From Diprion similis (Eukaryota > Arthropoda > Insecta > Hymenoptera > Diprionidae): DNA of 64,000 bases. Positions 63,464-64,000 of this stretch are shown here, piece by piece; the stretch's first letter is position 1, and the number at the start of each line of letters is the position of its first letter. The translations under genes and the position numbers were made by a program. Where the stretch lies: NCBI RefSeq assembly GCF_021155765.1, contig NC_060105.1:17083001-17147000 (forward strand). Reading direction: 5' to 3'. The notes below the pieces were generated by a model. The model was given only the letters and a program-made list of their open reading frames with translations. It ran no database searches and was not told the origin of the DNA.

Positions 63464-64000
63464 CTGAAGGTAAAACAGAAAACATATTATATACACAATC
63501 TGCATGCAGACAATGTTGTTTTAGAAAAAACAGGCCGGAGAAACAGTTTTTTTGCACTTCTTTTCATCGCCATCAAAATGGAAGAGTCCGTCGGTCTGTT
63601 CAAAAAACTTCCGCGATCATATTGAAAACCGCCGAATGAAACATCTGAAACTGGTAGGCCTTAGCAGCCATATTAAAATGTTTTAAAAGGAAAATTGGAA
63701 ATAAAAAAATTCTAACAAACAAAAAATTTACGAATTTAAAAGACAAAAATTATGTCAACTCCCCCCGACCTTAGAGTCTTTTCCCACACTCTTACAGCTG
63801 CCTTATACCATGCATTATTTTCTTATGACCACCTCACTACTTCGGTTTCCATACCGCATCAGTAGAATGCTCCCTCTACTACTAAACTAAAACCAGCCAA
63901 TCCCTTGCAACTTTCCCTCCATGTATGCACTCTTAAGTCATCTTTCATTCGGACAACATCTAATTTCACGTATCTTTCCTTTTTCTTCCTACACATTTTC
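63464..64000. other. Intron of gene D, right edge
   Basis: No exon resembling the expected upstream exon (with a YYRVNYD motif) can be found, so this is intron sequence. A pyrimidine-rich plus-strand stretch at 63755-64000 is otherwise unremarkable. Confidence 0.4.

Noticed and set aside
1..64000. CRISPR arrays, bacterial operons or rRNA genes
   Set aside because: None seen; spliced genes and transposons show nuclear insect DNA throughout.

Overview
This is eukaryotic, intron-rich, AT-rich DNA from an insect. The reasons are short GT-AG introns, insect-type M1 aminopeptidase N (APN) genes with secretion and GPI-anchor signals, and typical arthropod mobile elements (hAT, TTAA-target MITEs, DIRS, Penelope, a tRNA-derived SINE). 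I cannot fix the order from sequence alone; Hymenoptera is a guess.

All recognisable host genes lie on the minus strand and form a tandem APN cluster. From upstream to downstream they are: (D) the 3' end of an APN at 63463-62253, with its 5' part outside the window; (A) a complete single-module APN, coding 60570-56356, 961 aa; (B) a complete single-module APN, coding 50956-42465, about 953 aa; (C) a 24.4-kb gene, coding 35119-10693. Gene C has 36 coding exons that join in one frame of 3630 codons. They encode four complete M1 aminopeptidase modules in one chain, with one signal peptide at the start and one Thr-rich stalk plus GPI signal at the end. Three exons (31416-30890, 24847-24228, 19789-19172) run without a stop from the C-terminal helical domain of one module into the N-terminal domain of the next. 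Each module keeps GAMEN, HEXXH, the distal Glu and the catalytic Tyr. This four-headed aminopeptidase is the main discovery of the window.

Genes A, B and C share a promoter layout: GATA sites about 20-60 bases upstream of a TATA box, then a very short first exon. This fits midgut expression. The products are expected on the brush-border surface of midgut cells, trimming peptides from their N-termini.

Regions: 1-10600 is a repeat-rich flank with TE remnants and no convincing host gene apart from one weak candidate for a tiny secreted peptide. 10693-38110 is gene C, with many MITEs, a DIRS remnant and a SINE in its introns. 38110-42410 is intergenic with two fold-backs. 42465-51065 is gene B with a nested MITE. 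51070-56350 is intergenic, with a Penelope-like element split by a MITE. 56356-61047 is gene A. 62253-64000 is the end of gene D.
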